From assembly GCF_001278075.1 (NCBI RefSeq), contig NZ_CP011340.1:3534001-3598000 (forward strand): a DNA stretch of 64,000 nt. The letters run 5' to 3'. Source of the DNA: Streptomyces pristinaespiralis (GTDB lineage Bacteria; Actinomycetota; Actinomycetes; Streptomycetales; Streptomycetaceae). Under the pieces are notes generated by a model, which searched no databases, was not told the DNA's origin, and saw nothing but the letters and a program-made list of their open reading frames with translations. Shown here in pieces: positions 1 to 8,200 of this stretch (positions are counted from its first letter, which is position 1; each line of letters starts with the position of its first letter). Made by a program: the position numbers and the translations under genes.

Positions 1-2
1 TG

Positions 3-386
3 CGGGCGACCGGCACCGCCACGGAAGCCTGCGTCGGCGTCGGCCCGGAGGGCGCGCTGGTCATCCAGGACATCGGCGGCCGATACCTCACCCGCACGCA
101 GGACGGCGCCGCCGAGGTGATCATCGAGGCCGGCGATGTCCTCCCGGACGAAAGGGTCTTCGTCGGCTGCACCCCGGGCTTCGTCGACGACAAGCGGATC
201 CTGGTCGTGACGGCCGAGGAACAGTGGGCGGAGGAGGGCACCCACCTCCTCCTGGACGCCCACACACTCAGGCCCCTCGCCGAACTCACCTACCCGCGGA
301 CGCCGGGGGTCACTGCTGTGCCGCTCGGCGACGGAACGTGGCTCGTCCGCGACGACGAGACGGTACAGCGCTGGACGACCGCCTGA
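3..386 (+). CDS. Hypothetical protein, 5' end outside window
   Basis: Open reading frame that enters from the left edge and ends at a TGA at 384-386; about 127 residues are visible. The visible part is rich in short beta-like segments (VIQDIGG, RILVVTAEEQW, TWLVRDDETVQRW), which could be the last blades of a beta-propeller-like protein, but I recognise no family signature. The first ATG inside the frame has no ribosome binding site, so the true start is upstream of the window. Codon use is typical of the genome. The next gene converges on it 16 bases away. Function unknown. Confidence 0.7.
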   Translation, partial: RATGTATEACVGVGPEGALVIQDIGGRYLTRTQDGAAEVIIEAGDVLPDERVFVGCTPGFVDDKRILVVTAEEQWAEEGTHLLLDAHTLRPLAELTYPRTPGVTAVPLGDGTWLVRDDETVQRWTTA

Positions 387-402
387 TCCGGATCGCCTCC
401 GA

Positions 403-867
403 TCAAGGGTTCGTGCGAATTCCGCGCCGCAGCTCCTCGCCGTGGACGACGGGCACTTCATGGCTGCCGCCCTGTCCTGGCCGGAGCCGGTCGCAGCCCT
501 CTGACCGCCACGCGGCGAGCTCGCACCAGACGGTCTTGCCGCCGGGCCGCTGCCCCACGCCCCACCGCAGGGTCAGCGCGTCGAGGAGAGCGAGGCCCCG
601 GCCCGACTCGTCGTCGGCGGTGGCCGTCCCGCACAGGACGGGCAGGGCACGCGGGTCGGGGTCGGTGACCTCCAGTCGCGTACGGCCGCCGCCGCACGAC
701 ACCCGGACCGTCACCGGCGTTCCCTCACCGACGTGACGGATCACGTTGGTGACGAGCTCGCTCGCGCAGAGCTGGAGATCGACGCCGTAGTCGCCCAGGG
801 CGCGGCGTACGCCGGACACGGCGGCCGGGGTCGCGAGCAGGTCGAGCGTCAGGGGCGGCCGGCTCAT
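403..867 (-). CDS. ATP-binding protein, anti-sigma regulatory factor type (HATPase_c_2)
   Basis: 154 residues, the usual size for the small Streptomyces GHKL-type ATP-binding proteins related to RsbW/SpoIIAB. Visible motifs are an N-box (ELVTNVIRHV, around residue 38), a D-x-D segment (VTDPDPRALP), a G-box (DESGRGLALLDAL) and the final strand GKTVWCEL. Such proteins usually act as single-domain kinases or anti-sigma factors binding sigma or STAS partners; no partner is encoded here. The ATG at 867 shares one base with the TGA of the upstream 67-aa gene, so the two are translationally coupled. This gene is absent from the second copy of the cassette near 9.8 kb. Confidence 0.85.
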   Translation of the reverse strand: MSRPPLTLDLLATPAAVSGVRRALGDYGVDLQLCASELVTNVIRHVGEGTPVTVRVSCGGGRTRLEVTDPDPRALPVLCGTATADDESGRGLALLDALTLRWGVGQRPGGKTVWCELAAWRSEGCDRLRPGQGGSHEVPVVHGEELRRGIRTNP

Positions 868-1070
868 CACGCGACTCCCTTGCGGAGGGCGGCGACCAGC
901 GTCCGGGCGGTCAGCAGGTTGCAGTTGCCGAGGGAGATCAGCGGCCGGGCCGGGTAGCGGGCGGCGAAGGTCGGCAGGTCGACGCGGAGGGACGGGAGGG
1001 TGATGCCGTGCTCGGCGAGGACGGCCCGCAGTTCCTCGGCGCAGTCGTCGGCTTCGGAGTGGTCGTACAT
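867..1070 (-). CDS. Small conserved hypothetical protein (67 aa), cassette copy 1
   Basis: 67-residue protein with a helical N-terminal half (CAEELRAVLAEHGI) and a conserved SLGNCNLLTARTLVAAL ending. A truncated paralogue lies at 9725-10036. The family is not recognised. Its position between an XRE/DUF5753 regulator (divergent) and an ATP-binding protein (co-transcribed, 1-nt TGATG overlap) suggests a regulatory accessory protein of that module, which is inference. The start at 1070 is chosen because homology with the second copy begins at this methionine; the frame continues upstream without sign of coding. Confidence 0.7.
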   Translation of the reverse strand: MYDHSEADDCAEELRAVLAEHGITLPSLRVDLPTFAARYPARPLISLGNCNLLTARTLVAALRKGVA

Positions 1071-1099
1071 GGGTGGGTTCACACCTTCCAGTGCGCTGA

Positions 1100-1115
1100 G
1101 TGACGAACTGCTCAC
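1100..1115. promoter_or_regulatory. Candidate operator in divergent promoter, copy 1
   Basis: Inverted repeat GTGA-N8-TCAC (GTGACGAACTGCTCAC) between the divergent 67-aa gene and the XRE regulator. The same 16 bases recur at 10063-10078 in the second cassette copy while surrounding bases have drifted, suggesting a selected binding site, perhaps for the XRE regulator itself. No binding data; inference. Confidence 0.35.
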
Positions 1116-1249
1116 AGCGTGGCGCCGGGCCGCGTAGCGTGAAAGAGGTTCGGGATCCCCGCCCTGAACTGCACGTACGCGCGCTGCAGTTGGTACGGGC
1201 CGGGGAACCCCGGGGAACGGGCGGTACACGGCACCAGGGACGGTGGGCG

Positions 1250-2104
1250 ATGGGGCAGCGCAAGGACATCGACGGCTCGGCGGGCGTCCCGACCTTCTAC
1301 GGCAGCGAGTTGCGGTGGAAACGGGAGGAGGCGGGCCTCACCCTCCAACAGTTGGTCGAGGGCAGCTTCTACGGCCCCAGCCACCTCAGCGAGATCGAAC
1401 GCGGCACGCGCCGGATGCCGGTGGAACTGGCCGAGCACGTGGACCGGGTGCTCGGCACGGACGGCTTCTTCCGCCGGCGCTGCGAGGACGTGCGACGGGC
1501 GAAACGGCGGGGCCATGCCAGCTACTTCGAGCGGGTGCTGGAGGCGGAGAAGCACGCGGAGACCATCGAGGAGTGGTGCCCGACGCTGATCCCGGGGTTG
1601 CTGCAGACCGACGCCTACGCGCGGGCGGTGGTGCGTTCGGCGCACCCGCTGGCGCCGGACGAGGAGGTGGAGGAGAAGGTCAGCGCCCGACTCGCACGGG
1701 CCCGCCTCTTCGAGGACAACCACAGGACCCCGGAGTACTGGGCGATCCTGCCCGAGTCGCTGCTGCGCCAGCCGATCCTCCCGCCGGAGCAGACGGCCGA
1801 GCAACTGGAGCGGATCGCGGCACTGGCCCGCCGCCACCGGATCCTTCCCCAGATCCTTCCGTGGAACTGCGGACCGCACCCTCTCATGCTGGGCACGGCC
1901 AAGGTCATGACCTTCCCCGACGCCCCTCCCCTGATCTACACGGAGGCGCAGTACAGCGGGGACACCATCGACGATCCGGCCCTCGTGAAGCAGTACCGCA
2001 AGGCATACGATCGGCTCAGGGCCGCCGCACTGCCACCGAAGGCGTCCCTCGCCCTGATCGAGGAAGCGGCTGAGGATGTCCGAAATGGCAAGCAACGGGA
2101 TTGA
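1250..2104 (+). CDS. XRE-family regulator with DUF5753 (Scr1-type), cassette copy 1
   Basis: 284 residues. The N-terminal helix-turn-helix (about residues 15-75) contains LRWKREEAGLTLQQLVEG and HLSEIERGTRRMP. The C-terminal DUF5753 region contains the typical EEWCPTLIPGLLQTDAYAR and an LPWNCGPHPLMLGTAKVM stretch. Streptomyces regulators of this kind are paired with a DUF397 protein, as here, where the DUF397 gene overlaps by 29 bases. The Scr1/Scr2 pair of S. coelicolor, affecting antibiotic production and considered toxin-antitoxin-like, is the model. The start at 1250 is supported by homology with the copy at 10212; the longer open frame upstream covers the promoter. Confidence 0.93.
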   Translation: MGQRKDIDGSAGVPTFYGSELRWKREEAGLTLQQLVEGSFYGPSHLSEIERGTRRMPVELAEHVDRVLGTDGFFRRRCEDVRRAKRRGHASYFERVLEAEKHAETIEEWCPTLIPGLLQTDAYARAVVRSAHPLAPDEEVEEKVSARLARARLFEDNHRTPEYWAILPESLLRQPILPPEQTAEQLERIAALARRHRILPQILPWNCGPHPLMLGTAKVMTFPDAPPLIYTEAQYSGDTIDDPALVKQYRKAYDRLRAAALPPKASLALIEEAAEDVRNGKQRD

Positions 2105-2375
2105 CTTGACCACCGCCGTCTGGCGCAAGAGCAGCTACAGCAACGGCACCGGCGGGGATTGCGTCGAGGTCGCGGAGGCGTTCCCCGGCGCGGCCGCCTG
2201 GCGCAAGTCCACGTACAGCAACGGCGACGGCGGCGACTGCGTCGAGGTGTGCGACGCCCACACCGGCGTCGTCCCCGTCCGTGACTCCAAGGTGCCGAGC
2301 GGCCCGGTCCTCACGGTCACGGCCCCGGCCTGGACCGCCTTCGTCACGTCCCTCAAGTCGCCCGCCACCGCGTGA
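2076..2375 (+). CDS. DUF397 protein with duplicated motif
   Basis: 99 residues. Contains two successive DUF397 signatures: WRKSSYSNGTGGDCVEV and, 26 residues later, WRKSTYSNGDGGDCVEV, followed by the usual HTGVVPVRDSKVPSGPVL ending. The paralogue at 11038 has a single signature, so this copy carries an in-frame internal duplication. Starts 29 bases inside the XRE/DUF5753 gene and is certainly co-translated with it. Functions as partner of the Scr1-type regulator in characterised cases; the molecular activity is unknown. Confidence 0.92.
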   Translation: MSEMASNGIDLTTAVWRKSSYSNGTGGDCVEVAEAFPGAAAWRKSTYSNGDGGDCVEVCDAHTGVVPVRDSKVPSGPVLTVTAPAWTAFVTSLKSPATA

Positions 2376-2488
2376 CGCACCCCCTCGGCGCCGGCCTCCG
2401 GCCCCGGGCCACCGCGAACCGTCACGCCGGGAACCGTTAGCCTCTGCTGGCCCGCCCGGCGGTCGGGAGGGTCGAGGGAAGGGCGTTC

Positions 2489-3157
2489 ATGCGGCAGCGG
2501 AGAGCGGGAAGCGGCCTGAGAGTCGCGGCCTGGGTACTGGTACCACTCGGACTGGTCCTGATGCTGGGCGGCATCGGTTACACAGGGACGAGCTACAAAG
2601 GCGCCACCGTCATGAGCGAGGCGATGGCGCCCACGTACCGTCCCGGCGAGCGGCTGCTCATCGAGCGGACGGACGCGGGCGGGATACGCAGGGGCGACGT
2701 CGTGCTCGTCGATGTGCCCGACCGGTATCGGGGCAGGCCGGTCCTCCAGCGGGTCATCGGGCTCGGCGGCGATCACGTGGTGTGCTGCCACGGGGGCCGG
2801 ATCACGGTCAACGGGAAGCCGGTCGACGAACCGTACGTGATGCACGGCGAGGTGGATGCCGGGACCGGGGAGTACGACGTGACAGTGCCGGACGGGCGGC
2901 TGTTCCTTCTGGGCGACCACCGGGCGAACTCGAACGACTCGCGCTTCTTCCTCGGCGAGCAGTCGGGCAGCGTCGCGGCATCCGGGGTGCGCGGGCGCGT
3001 GCAGGACGATCCCACCGTGCCGGTGGTCCTGGCGTCGCTGGGAATCCTCGGCATCGTGACGGCCCTGGCCGGGACGGGCCTGGGGATCGGGGGGTACGTG
3101 GCCGGGCGCCGCGACCGGCGACCGGCCGAGGCTGTGCCACCGTGGCCGGTGGCCTGA
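2489..3157 (+). CDS. Signal peptidase I-like membrane protein lacking catalytic Ser and Lys
   Basis: 222 residues: N-terminal membrane helix (about 12-34), an S26-type periplasmic domain and a C-terminal membrane helix (about 178-200). Family boxes are clear: MAPTYRPGERLLIER (box B), LQRVIGLGGDHV (box D) and LLGDHRANSNDSR (box E). The residue before the box B methionine, normally the nucleophilic serine (SGSM), is alanine (SEAM), and the box D lysine (KR..G) is glutamine (QR..G). Both changes are read directly from gcg and cag codons. It therefore looks like an inactive homologue, perhaps a binding or regulatory protein. It stands alone, with a terminator hairpin downstream. Confidence 0.85.
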   Translation: MRQRRAGSGLRVAAWVLVPLGLVLMLGGIGYTGTSYKGATVMSEAMAPTYRPGERLLIERTDAGGIRRGDVVLVDVPDRYRGRPVLQRVIGLGGDHVVCCHGGRITVNGKPVDEPYVMHGEVDAGTGEYDVTVPDGRLFLLGDHRANSNDSRFFLGEQSGSVAASGVRGRVQDDPTVPVVLASLGILGIVTALAGTGLGIGGYVAGRRDRRPAEAVPPWPVA

Positions 3158-3208
3158 GCGCGAGTATGGGCGGCCGTTCCACAGCGGGCTCGAGGCCACG
3201 GACAGCGA

Positions 3209-3237
3209 GAAGCCCCGCCGGAGACCGGCGGGGCTTC
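3209..3237. terminator. Bidirectional hairpin terminator
   Basis: Perfect 13-bp inverted repeat (GAAGCCCCGCCGG and its complement) with a 3-base loop, between the convergent signal peptidase-like gene and the Imm21-like gene. Confidence 0.75.
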
Positions 3238-3310
3238 CCGTTCCATCGCCTTCTGTCGCCGAGATGTCAGCGACAGCGATCGGCACCGATGCGCGGCTGC
3301 GACGCGCGAC

Positions 3311-3811
3311 TCACTTGATCAACCGATCGAATCTGTGGACCCGCGCGCAGGTACCGGTGTCCGACTCGATGTCCGCAGTCCTCAGCCGATAGACCGCCGG
3401 TTCGACGTCCACCAGCAGAAGTTCGTCCGCGGCGGCTTGCGTCCCGGGCAGTGCGGCGTCGAACAAGGCCAGTCGGCCGTTCACTTGGACGACCGGGCCG
3501 TCCTCCCACTCGTCCACGAAGCCGATGCCCTGCCGTACGACGTCGACGAGTCGGACCTCGCTGGAAGCCGCGATCCATTGGACGAGGGCGCCGAACTCCT
3601 CCATGAAGGTCGTCGGAGCAGGAAGGTCACCGATCACCAGCGCCGAACCCGGGCCGGCCGACTGCTCCTCGAACGGCACCAGCCCGGCGGGGCCTTCGAC
3701 CGCACACGCAGTCTCGTAGTCGGTGTTCGCGTATCCGCCCCACAGGTGCCTCAGCGACTCCTCCACGGCAATCATCGGCCCGCCCTCCGACTCGACCCAT
3801 GCGAGGTCCAT
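3311..3811 (-). CDS. Imm21-like immunity protein
   Basis: 166 residues. Resembles the Imm21 family of polymorphic-toxin immunity proteins: WVESEGGPMIAVEESLRHLW near the N-terminus, then DYETACAVEG, LVIGDLPAPTTFMEE and a W-I-A segment. Last gene of the array downstream of the Rhs-1 toxin, the usual place for accumulated immunity genes. Which toxin it neutralises cannot be read from sequence, and it may protect against a neighbour's toxin rather than the Rhs-1 tip. Soluble, no signal peptide. The family call is from memory of the motif pattern. Confidence 0.7.
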   Translation of the reverse strand: MDLAWVESEGGPMIAVEESLRHLWGGYANTDYETACAVEGPAGLVPFEEQSAGPGSALVIGDLPAPTTFMEEFGALVQWIAASSEVRLVDVVRQGIGFVDEWEDGPVVQVNGRLALFDAALPGTQAAADELLLVDVEPAVYRLRTADIESDTGTCARVHRFDRLIK

Positions 3812-3859
3812 GGCGCGCTTGCCCCCTTGGCGTTCGTCGTCCCGACCGATCTCTCTGCG

Positions 3860-4310
3860 GATGGGAGCAGTCGATGGGTCAACATCAGATCCTTGCCCCG
3901 GATGGCATCTTCTCCCGATGCGGGACGTGCTTCCTCGAGGACGATGTCGACAATCTCACCCCCGAGGCTCACTTGGACGTACTGCTCGAGGACCGGTTCG
4001 GCAGGACGGGAAATACGTACCGTGCTACTCGCCCAGCCCTCTCCCTCCGGACTGTCGAACTCCTGAACCCCGACATGCCAGGGCGACGAGGGGGCGTCGG
4101 AACGCGAAGGAAAAGCGTCTCGCCCGTCGTGGCCGTCGCCATCGGCACCAATTCGCCGGGGTTCGCCCCTACCGGACTCGGCAGGAACTCCGCCATGTCC
4201 TCCTCGCGCCGGAGCTCGAGTCCGCCCCCCGGTAGCACGGGTCGGACTTCGAGGTGCGGATAGAACGGGGCGAGGACGGCCTCGTCCGGACGGGGTCTCG
4301 GACACGCGGG
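3860..4310 (-). pseudogene. Frameshifted SMI1/SUKH-like immunity remnant (Rhs-1 array)
   Basis: One frame reads LAPFYPHLEVRPVLPGG ... GELVPMATATTGETLFLRV (SMI1/KNR4-like) down to about 4112. The continuation SDAPSSPWHVGVQEFDS is in the next frame, consistent with loss of one base in the gttccgacg region near 4105. The intact-looking counterpart at 11677 reads FLRVPDEPSSPWRVLVQELDS across the same point. No convincing start codon remains and the 3' part no longer matches the family. Boundaries are approximate. Best read as a decaying immunity gene of the Rhs-1 locus. Confidence 0.55.
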
Positions 4311-4366
4311 GCGACAGGGAGTCGATGCCCGTCTCTCATCGCCACCGATCTGGCGTCGGTCTGACC

Positions 4367-5218
4367 CTACGTGTTCCCTACCACGTGCAGAATCGCCTCG
4401 GCATCCGGCGTACGGTCCGCCAATTCCCCGGCCCTCCTGACATCGTCTGCCGACATGCCGCGTGCGATCCGCAACGCTTCATGAAATCCGTCGCCGTTAC
4501 CCCTGTGCATCATCTGCAGGAGCCACCGCACGGCTTGGACTTTGTCCTCCCCGGTCCCCAGGCCGGCTTCGTATCTGGCGGCGACCACCCACATTGCAGG
4601 AACGTGCCCCGCCTGCGCGGCAGTCAAGTACCACCCGAAGGCATCTTCTTCCTCATCCCGGGCGTTGTACTGGTCGGCGAGCAGCGCACACGCCTCCGGA
4701 ACACCGGCATCGGCGGCCTGACGAAGATAGGCCAGAAACTCTTTCGCGTTCCGACGCATCCCCAGACCTTCACGGGACGCCAGAGCCATGTTGTAGGCAC
4801 AGTATCCATCACCGAGTTCCGCACCTCGCTGGAACCATTCATTTGCTTCCGCACGGTTCGCCGTCGTGCCCATGCCCTCCGCGAGCATGAAGCCAAGGCC
4901 GCGCATACCTTGAGGGTCTCCGGACAGCGCGGCGCGACGGAACAAGGACAATGCGCGCTCGTGCTGCGTATCAAATGCGAGATGAATTCCGCCCAGTAGC
5001 GCATTGGCTCCGGCACCCTCTGCCGGATCGTCCAGCAAGCCTTCCAATGTGGGAGTGATCTGCTCCAACAGCGCCCCCGCCTCCCTTGAACCGAGCCGGA
5101 AAGCATGCACGAACCAGTTTCCCGCTGTCACGGGGTCGGCGGCCTCGAGTGCTGCCTCGCCATGCGCAATCATCGACGAAACAGAATAACCGACGGGAAA
5201 CCCGCGCCTTTCTTCCAT
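4367..5218 (-). CDS. Sel1-repeat protein, candidate immunity protein for Rhs-1
   Basis: 283 residues with four to five Sel1/TPR-like repeats, e.g. RALSLFRRAALSGDPQGM, EANEWFQRGAELGDGY, EFLAYLRQAADAGVPEA, DAFGWYLTAAQAGHVPAM and QAVRWLLQMM. These predict an all-helical solenoid used for protein binding. It immediately follows the Rhs-1 deaminase tip on the same strand, the classical immunity position, although Sel1 proteins are not the commonest immunity class. I chose the ATG at 5218, which has GGGCAGG just upstream; a GTG at 5275 in the same frame lies inside the toxin reading frame. Confidence 0.75.
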   Translation of the reverse strand: MEERRGFPVGYSVSSMIAHGEAALEAADPVTAGNWFVHAFRLGSREAGALLEQITPTLEGLLDDPAEGAGANALLGGIHLAFDTQHERALSLFRRAALSGDPQGMRGLGFMLAEGMGTTANRAEANEWFQRGAELGDGYCAYNMALASREGLGMRRNAKEFLAYLRQAADAGVPEACALLADQYNARDEEEDAFGWYLTAAQAGHVPAMWVVAARYEAGLGTGEDKVQAVRWLLQMMHRGNGDGFHEALRIARGMSADDVRRAGELADRTPDAEAILHVVGNT

Positions 5219-8200
5219 CACCCTGCCCACCCCATGCCCATAATTCAGTAACTCCAGATCGAGATGGTACAGCACGACAAAAAACGGGTGGTACGGCCTG
5301 ATTCAGACCGAGACTCTTGGCCTTCTGCTGGAATGCGCTGATGCAGTCGTCACACATGGCGCGATTCCCAGAGATCGCGTCAGCACCCGGATTCAGGGCC
5401 GAGGCCTGCTTCTCCGCGTGAGACAGGGCGGCCGTACCTTGGCCCCCTGCGTTGTCCAGAAATTCGTTCGCCTTCCTCGCGTAACCATGCGGAGACAGGT
5501 CGTTCAAGACCTGCTGCGGCATAGCTCGCTGGAATCCCGCGGGAATATCGGCGGAGAAGCCACTCGCCGCCTTCACGCCTCCCGCATCGGCCGCCGTCTT
5601 CTTGGGGTCGAGCTTGGGGAAGGTCACCTTGTTCGGATGCGGCGCGGCACGCAGCGCATCCGCAGTCGGGCAGCCGGTGTTGTGGACAAGTACCGCGAAC
5701 TCGCCGGTCACGACGAAGAACGTGTGCTGGCCCTCGACGGTGAGGTTGTGGACCCGCTGGCTGCGGTGGGCTTCGTCGATCGCGGTGATCTGGACCCAGG
5801 TGCCGGCCGAGGTCTGGAGCCACATGCCGGGCTCGAGGTCCTCGGCGTCGACCCACTTGCCGAAGTCCGGTACCCAGAACGGGTGCTCGTCCGTGGCGGT
5901 GATGGTTTCGGGCTTGGCGTCGCCACTCTTGCCATCGGGGTCGACGGTGAGGGTGATCAGGTGCTTGACACCGCTGTGGTTACGGGTGTCGGTGACCTGG
6001 CGGGCCTGCAGGTCGCCGGTCTCCGGGTCGGAGGCCAGGACGTACTCGCCCTCCTTCAGGTCCTCGATGTTCTTCGTGGACCCGTCGGCCATCAGCACCT
6101 TGGTGCCCGGGACGAAGCTGTTCTTCTTCGCCGGAACCTTGCAACTGCCGGCCTCCTTCTTGGGGGCAGGCTTGTCGGCAGTCTTGTTCGGCTTCGACTT
6201 GGACGTCTTGGGCTTGGGCGTCGGAGCGTTCTTACCGCCCTTGACCGCGTCCGCGGCCTTCGCACCCTTCTTGGCGTACTTCGCCGCCGTCGCCGCCGCG
6301 CCCACGCCGGGGATCGCCGCAGCCATCGACAGCGCCGCGTCCGCGTAGTTGCCCTCGGCCGCGTACCACACGCCGTTCGCGACGTCCGCGACCTCGCCGA
6401 TCACCGGCACCATGCCCGCCACGTCCAGGGCCGCGTGGCCCACGTCCGAGAGCGAGATGTCGATGCCGAAGAGGTGGCCGTCGAGCTCCACGAAGGAGAT
6501 CGGGTTACCGCCGGCGAACGCGTACCGGTTGCCCGTGTACGGGTCCGTCGCCAGGCCCATGTCGTCCAGCGCGCCGCCGTACATGTCACGCGTCAGGAAC
6601 CGGTTCAGACCCGGGTCGTAGTTCCGGAAGCCCATGTCATAGGTACCGGAGCCGTCGTCGTGACGTGCCGCGTTGTAGCGGTAGTCGTTGTACTGCTCCT
6701 TGTCCGGGTTCGCAGCGTCCGGCTTGTCCGCACCGGTGAACTGCTTCTCGTCGTCGGAGCCGTACGCCGAATAGCCGTACGTCGCCCTGGTGTTGCCGTC
6801 GTCCTTCGTGATCGCCTCCACGTCACCCTTGGGGTGGTAGAGGAACTGCGAGTACTCCTTCGTCGCATCCGAGTTGTGCTTGATCTGGGTCAGCTTCTGG
6901 CCCCACGGGCTGTACTGGTAGGACTTGGTCGCCTTGCCGGCGACCTCCTCCCGCAGCACCTTCGACTCCATGCCCAGGTACGTGAAGAGCGTCGTCTTCC
7001 CGCCCGTCCCGGACGTCGTCTCCTGCGCCGTGCGGTCGAACGCGTCGTACACGTACGACGTCGTCTTCGCCGACGCGCCCGTGCCCGCCGTGTGCTTGGC
7101 GATCCGGTCGAAGCCGTCGTAGCTGTACTTCTCCTGCACCGACCCGTTGGAGGACACCGTGTCCAGGCGGCCCAGCGGGTCGTAGTTGTACGTGGACGCG
7201 ACACCGCCCGCGGACGTCTTCAGCAGACGGTTGCGGTCGTACGTCGACGTCGACGAGACGGTGCCCACCGTCTGCTCGACGATGTTGGAGTTGCCGTCGT
7301 ACTTGTACGTCTCCGTGCCCGCCGCGTCGCCGGTCTTGGTGACCGTCTTGATGCGGTCCTGCGGGTCGTAGGCGAACGTCGAGACGGTGTCCAGGTAGTC
7401 CGCCGCGTTGTCGGCGTTCATGACCTTGGACGTGTCCTTGGAGCGGTTCCCGTTCGGGTCGTACTCCAGGTCGTGCGAGGCGACCAGCGTGCCGCCGCTC
7501 TTCTTCTCCACCTGCGACTTGACCGCGCCGTTGAGCCAGTAGGCGTAGTCGACAGTGTTGCCGTTCGGCTTCGTCTGCTTCAGCGGCTGGCCGCGGTCGG
7601 TGTAGGTGAAGGTGCTGATCTGCTGGTTGCCCGCCGTCGGCGAGTCCGCGTTCGTGATCTTGTTGATCATGTCGCGGACGTCGTACTCGGACTTCGACCA
7701 CGTCACGTCGTGCGTGGTCTCGACCGGGTTGCCGTTGACGTCGTAGGCCAGCGAGGTCGTGTTCTTGACCGTCGTGCCGAGCTTCTCCTCGACCTTCGAG
7801 AGCTGGTTGAGCTCGTCGTAGGTCATCGCGTACGCGTCGGCCTTCGCGCCCGGCGAGAGGTCCTTGACCTCGGCCAGCAGACCGTTGACGTCGTACCGGT
7901 AGGTGAAGTCCTTCTTCTCGTTGTCACTCTCGCCCGTGTTGGAGCGGACGAGCTTCAGACCGTCGGCGACGACCGTGCCGTCGGCCAGGTCGGACAGCGT
8001 GACCTTCTGGGTGCCGGACTCCGTGAAGGAGTACGAGCCCAGCGAGACCCACTCACCGGAACGAGTGGTCTGGTTCACCGGCTTGGTGACCTCGCCGCCC
8101 GCGTGGGTGATCTTGAACGGGGCGTTGGTCGCCGCGCCGGTCACGTCACCGTGCCGGACGAAGACCTCGTACGTACCGTCCTGCGGGATGCTGAGCTGCC

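Larger units (their letters stand above)
867..2375. repeat. Duplicated regulatory cassette, copy 1
   Basis: 67-aa gene, divergent promoter, XRE/DUF5753 regulator and DUF397 gene. Repeated at 9850-11256 in the same orientation with high nucleotide similarity. One stretch of roughly 95 bases near the 3' end of the regulator is identical in both copies. The two copies bracket Rhs-1 and its immunity array. Confidence 0.85.

Noticed and set aside
5650..6115. Intein inserted in Rhs-1
   Set aside because: The Hint domain lies exactly between the Rhs core/linker and the toxin tip, the pre-toxin position, rather than inside a conserved enzyme, so autoprocessing is more likely than splicing.
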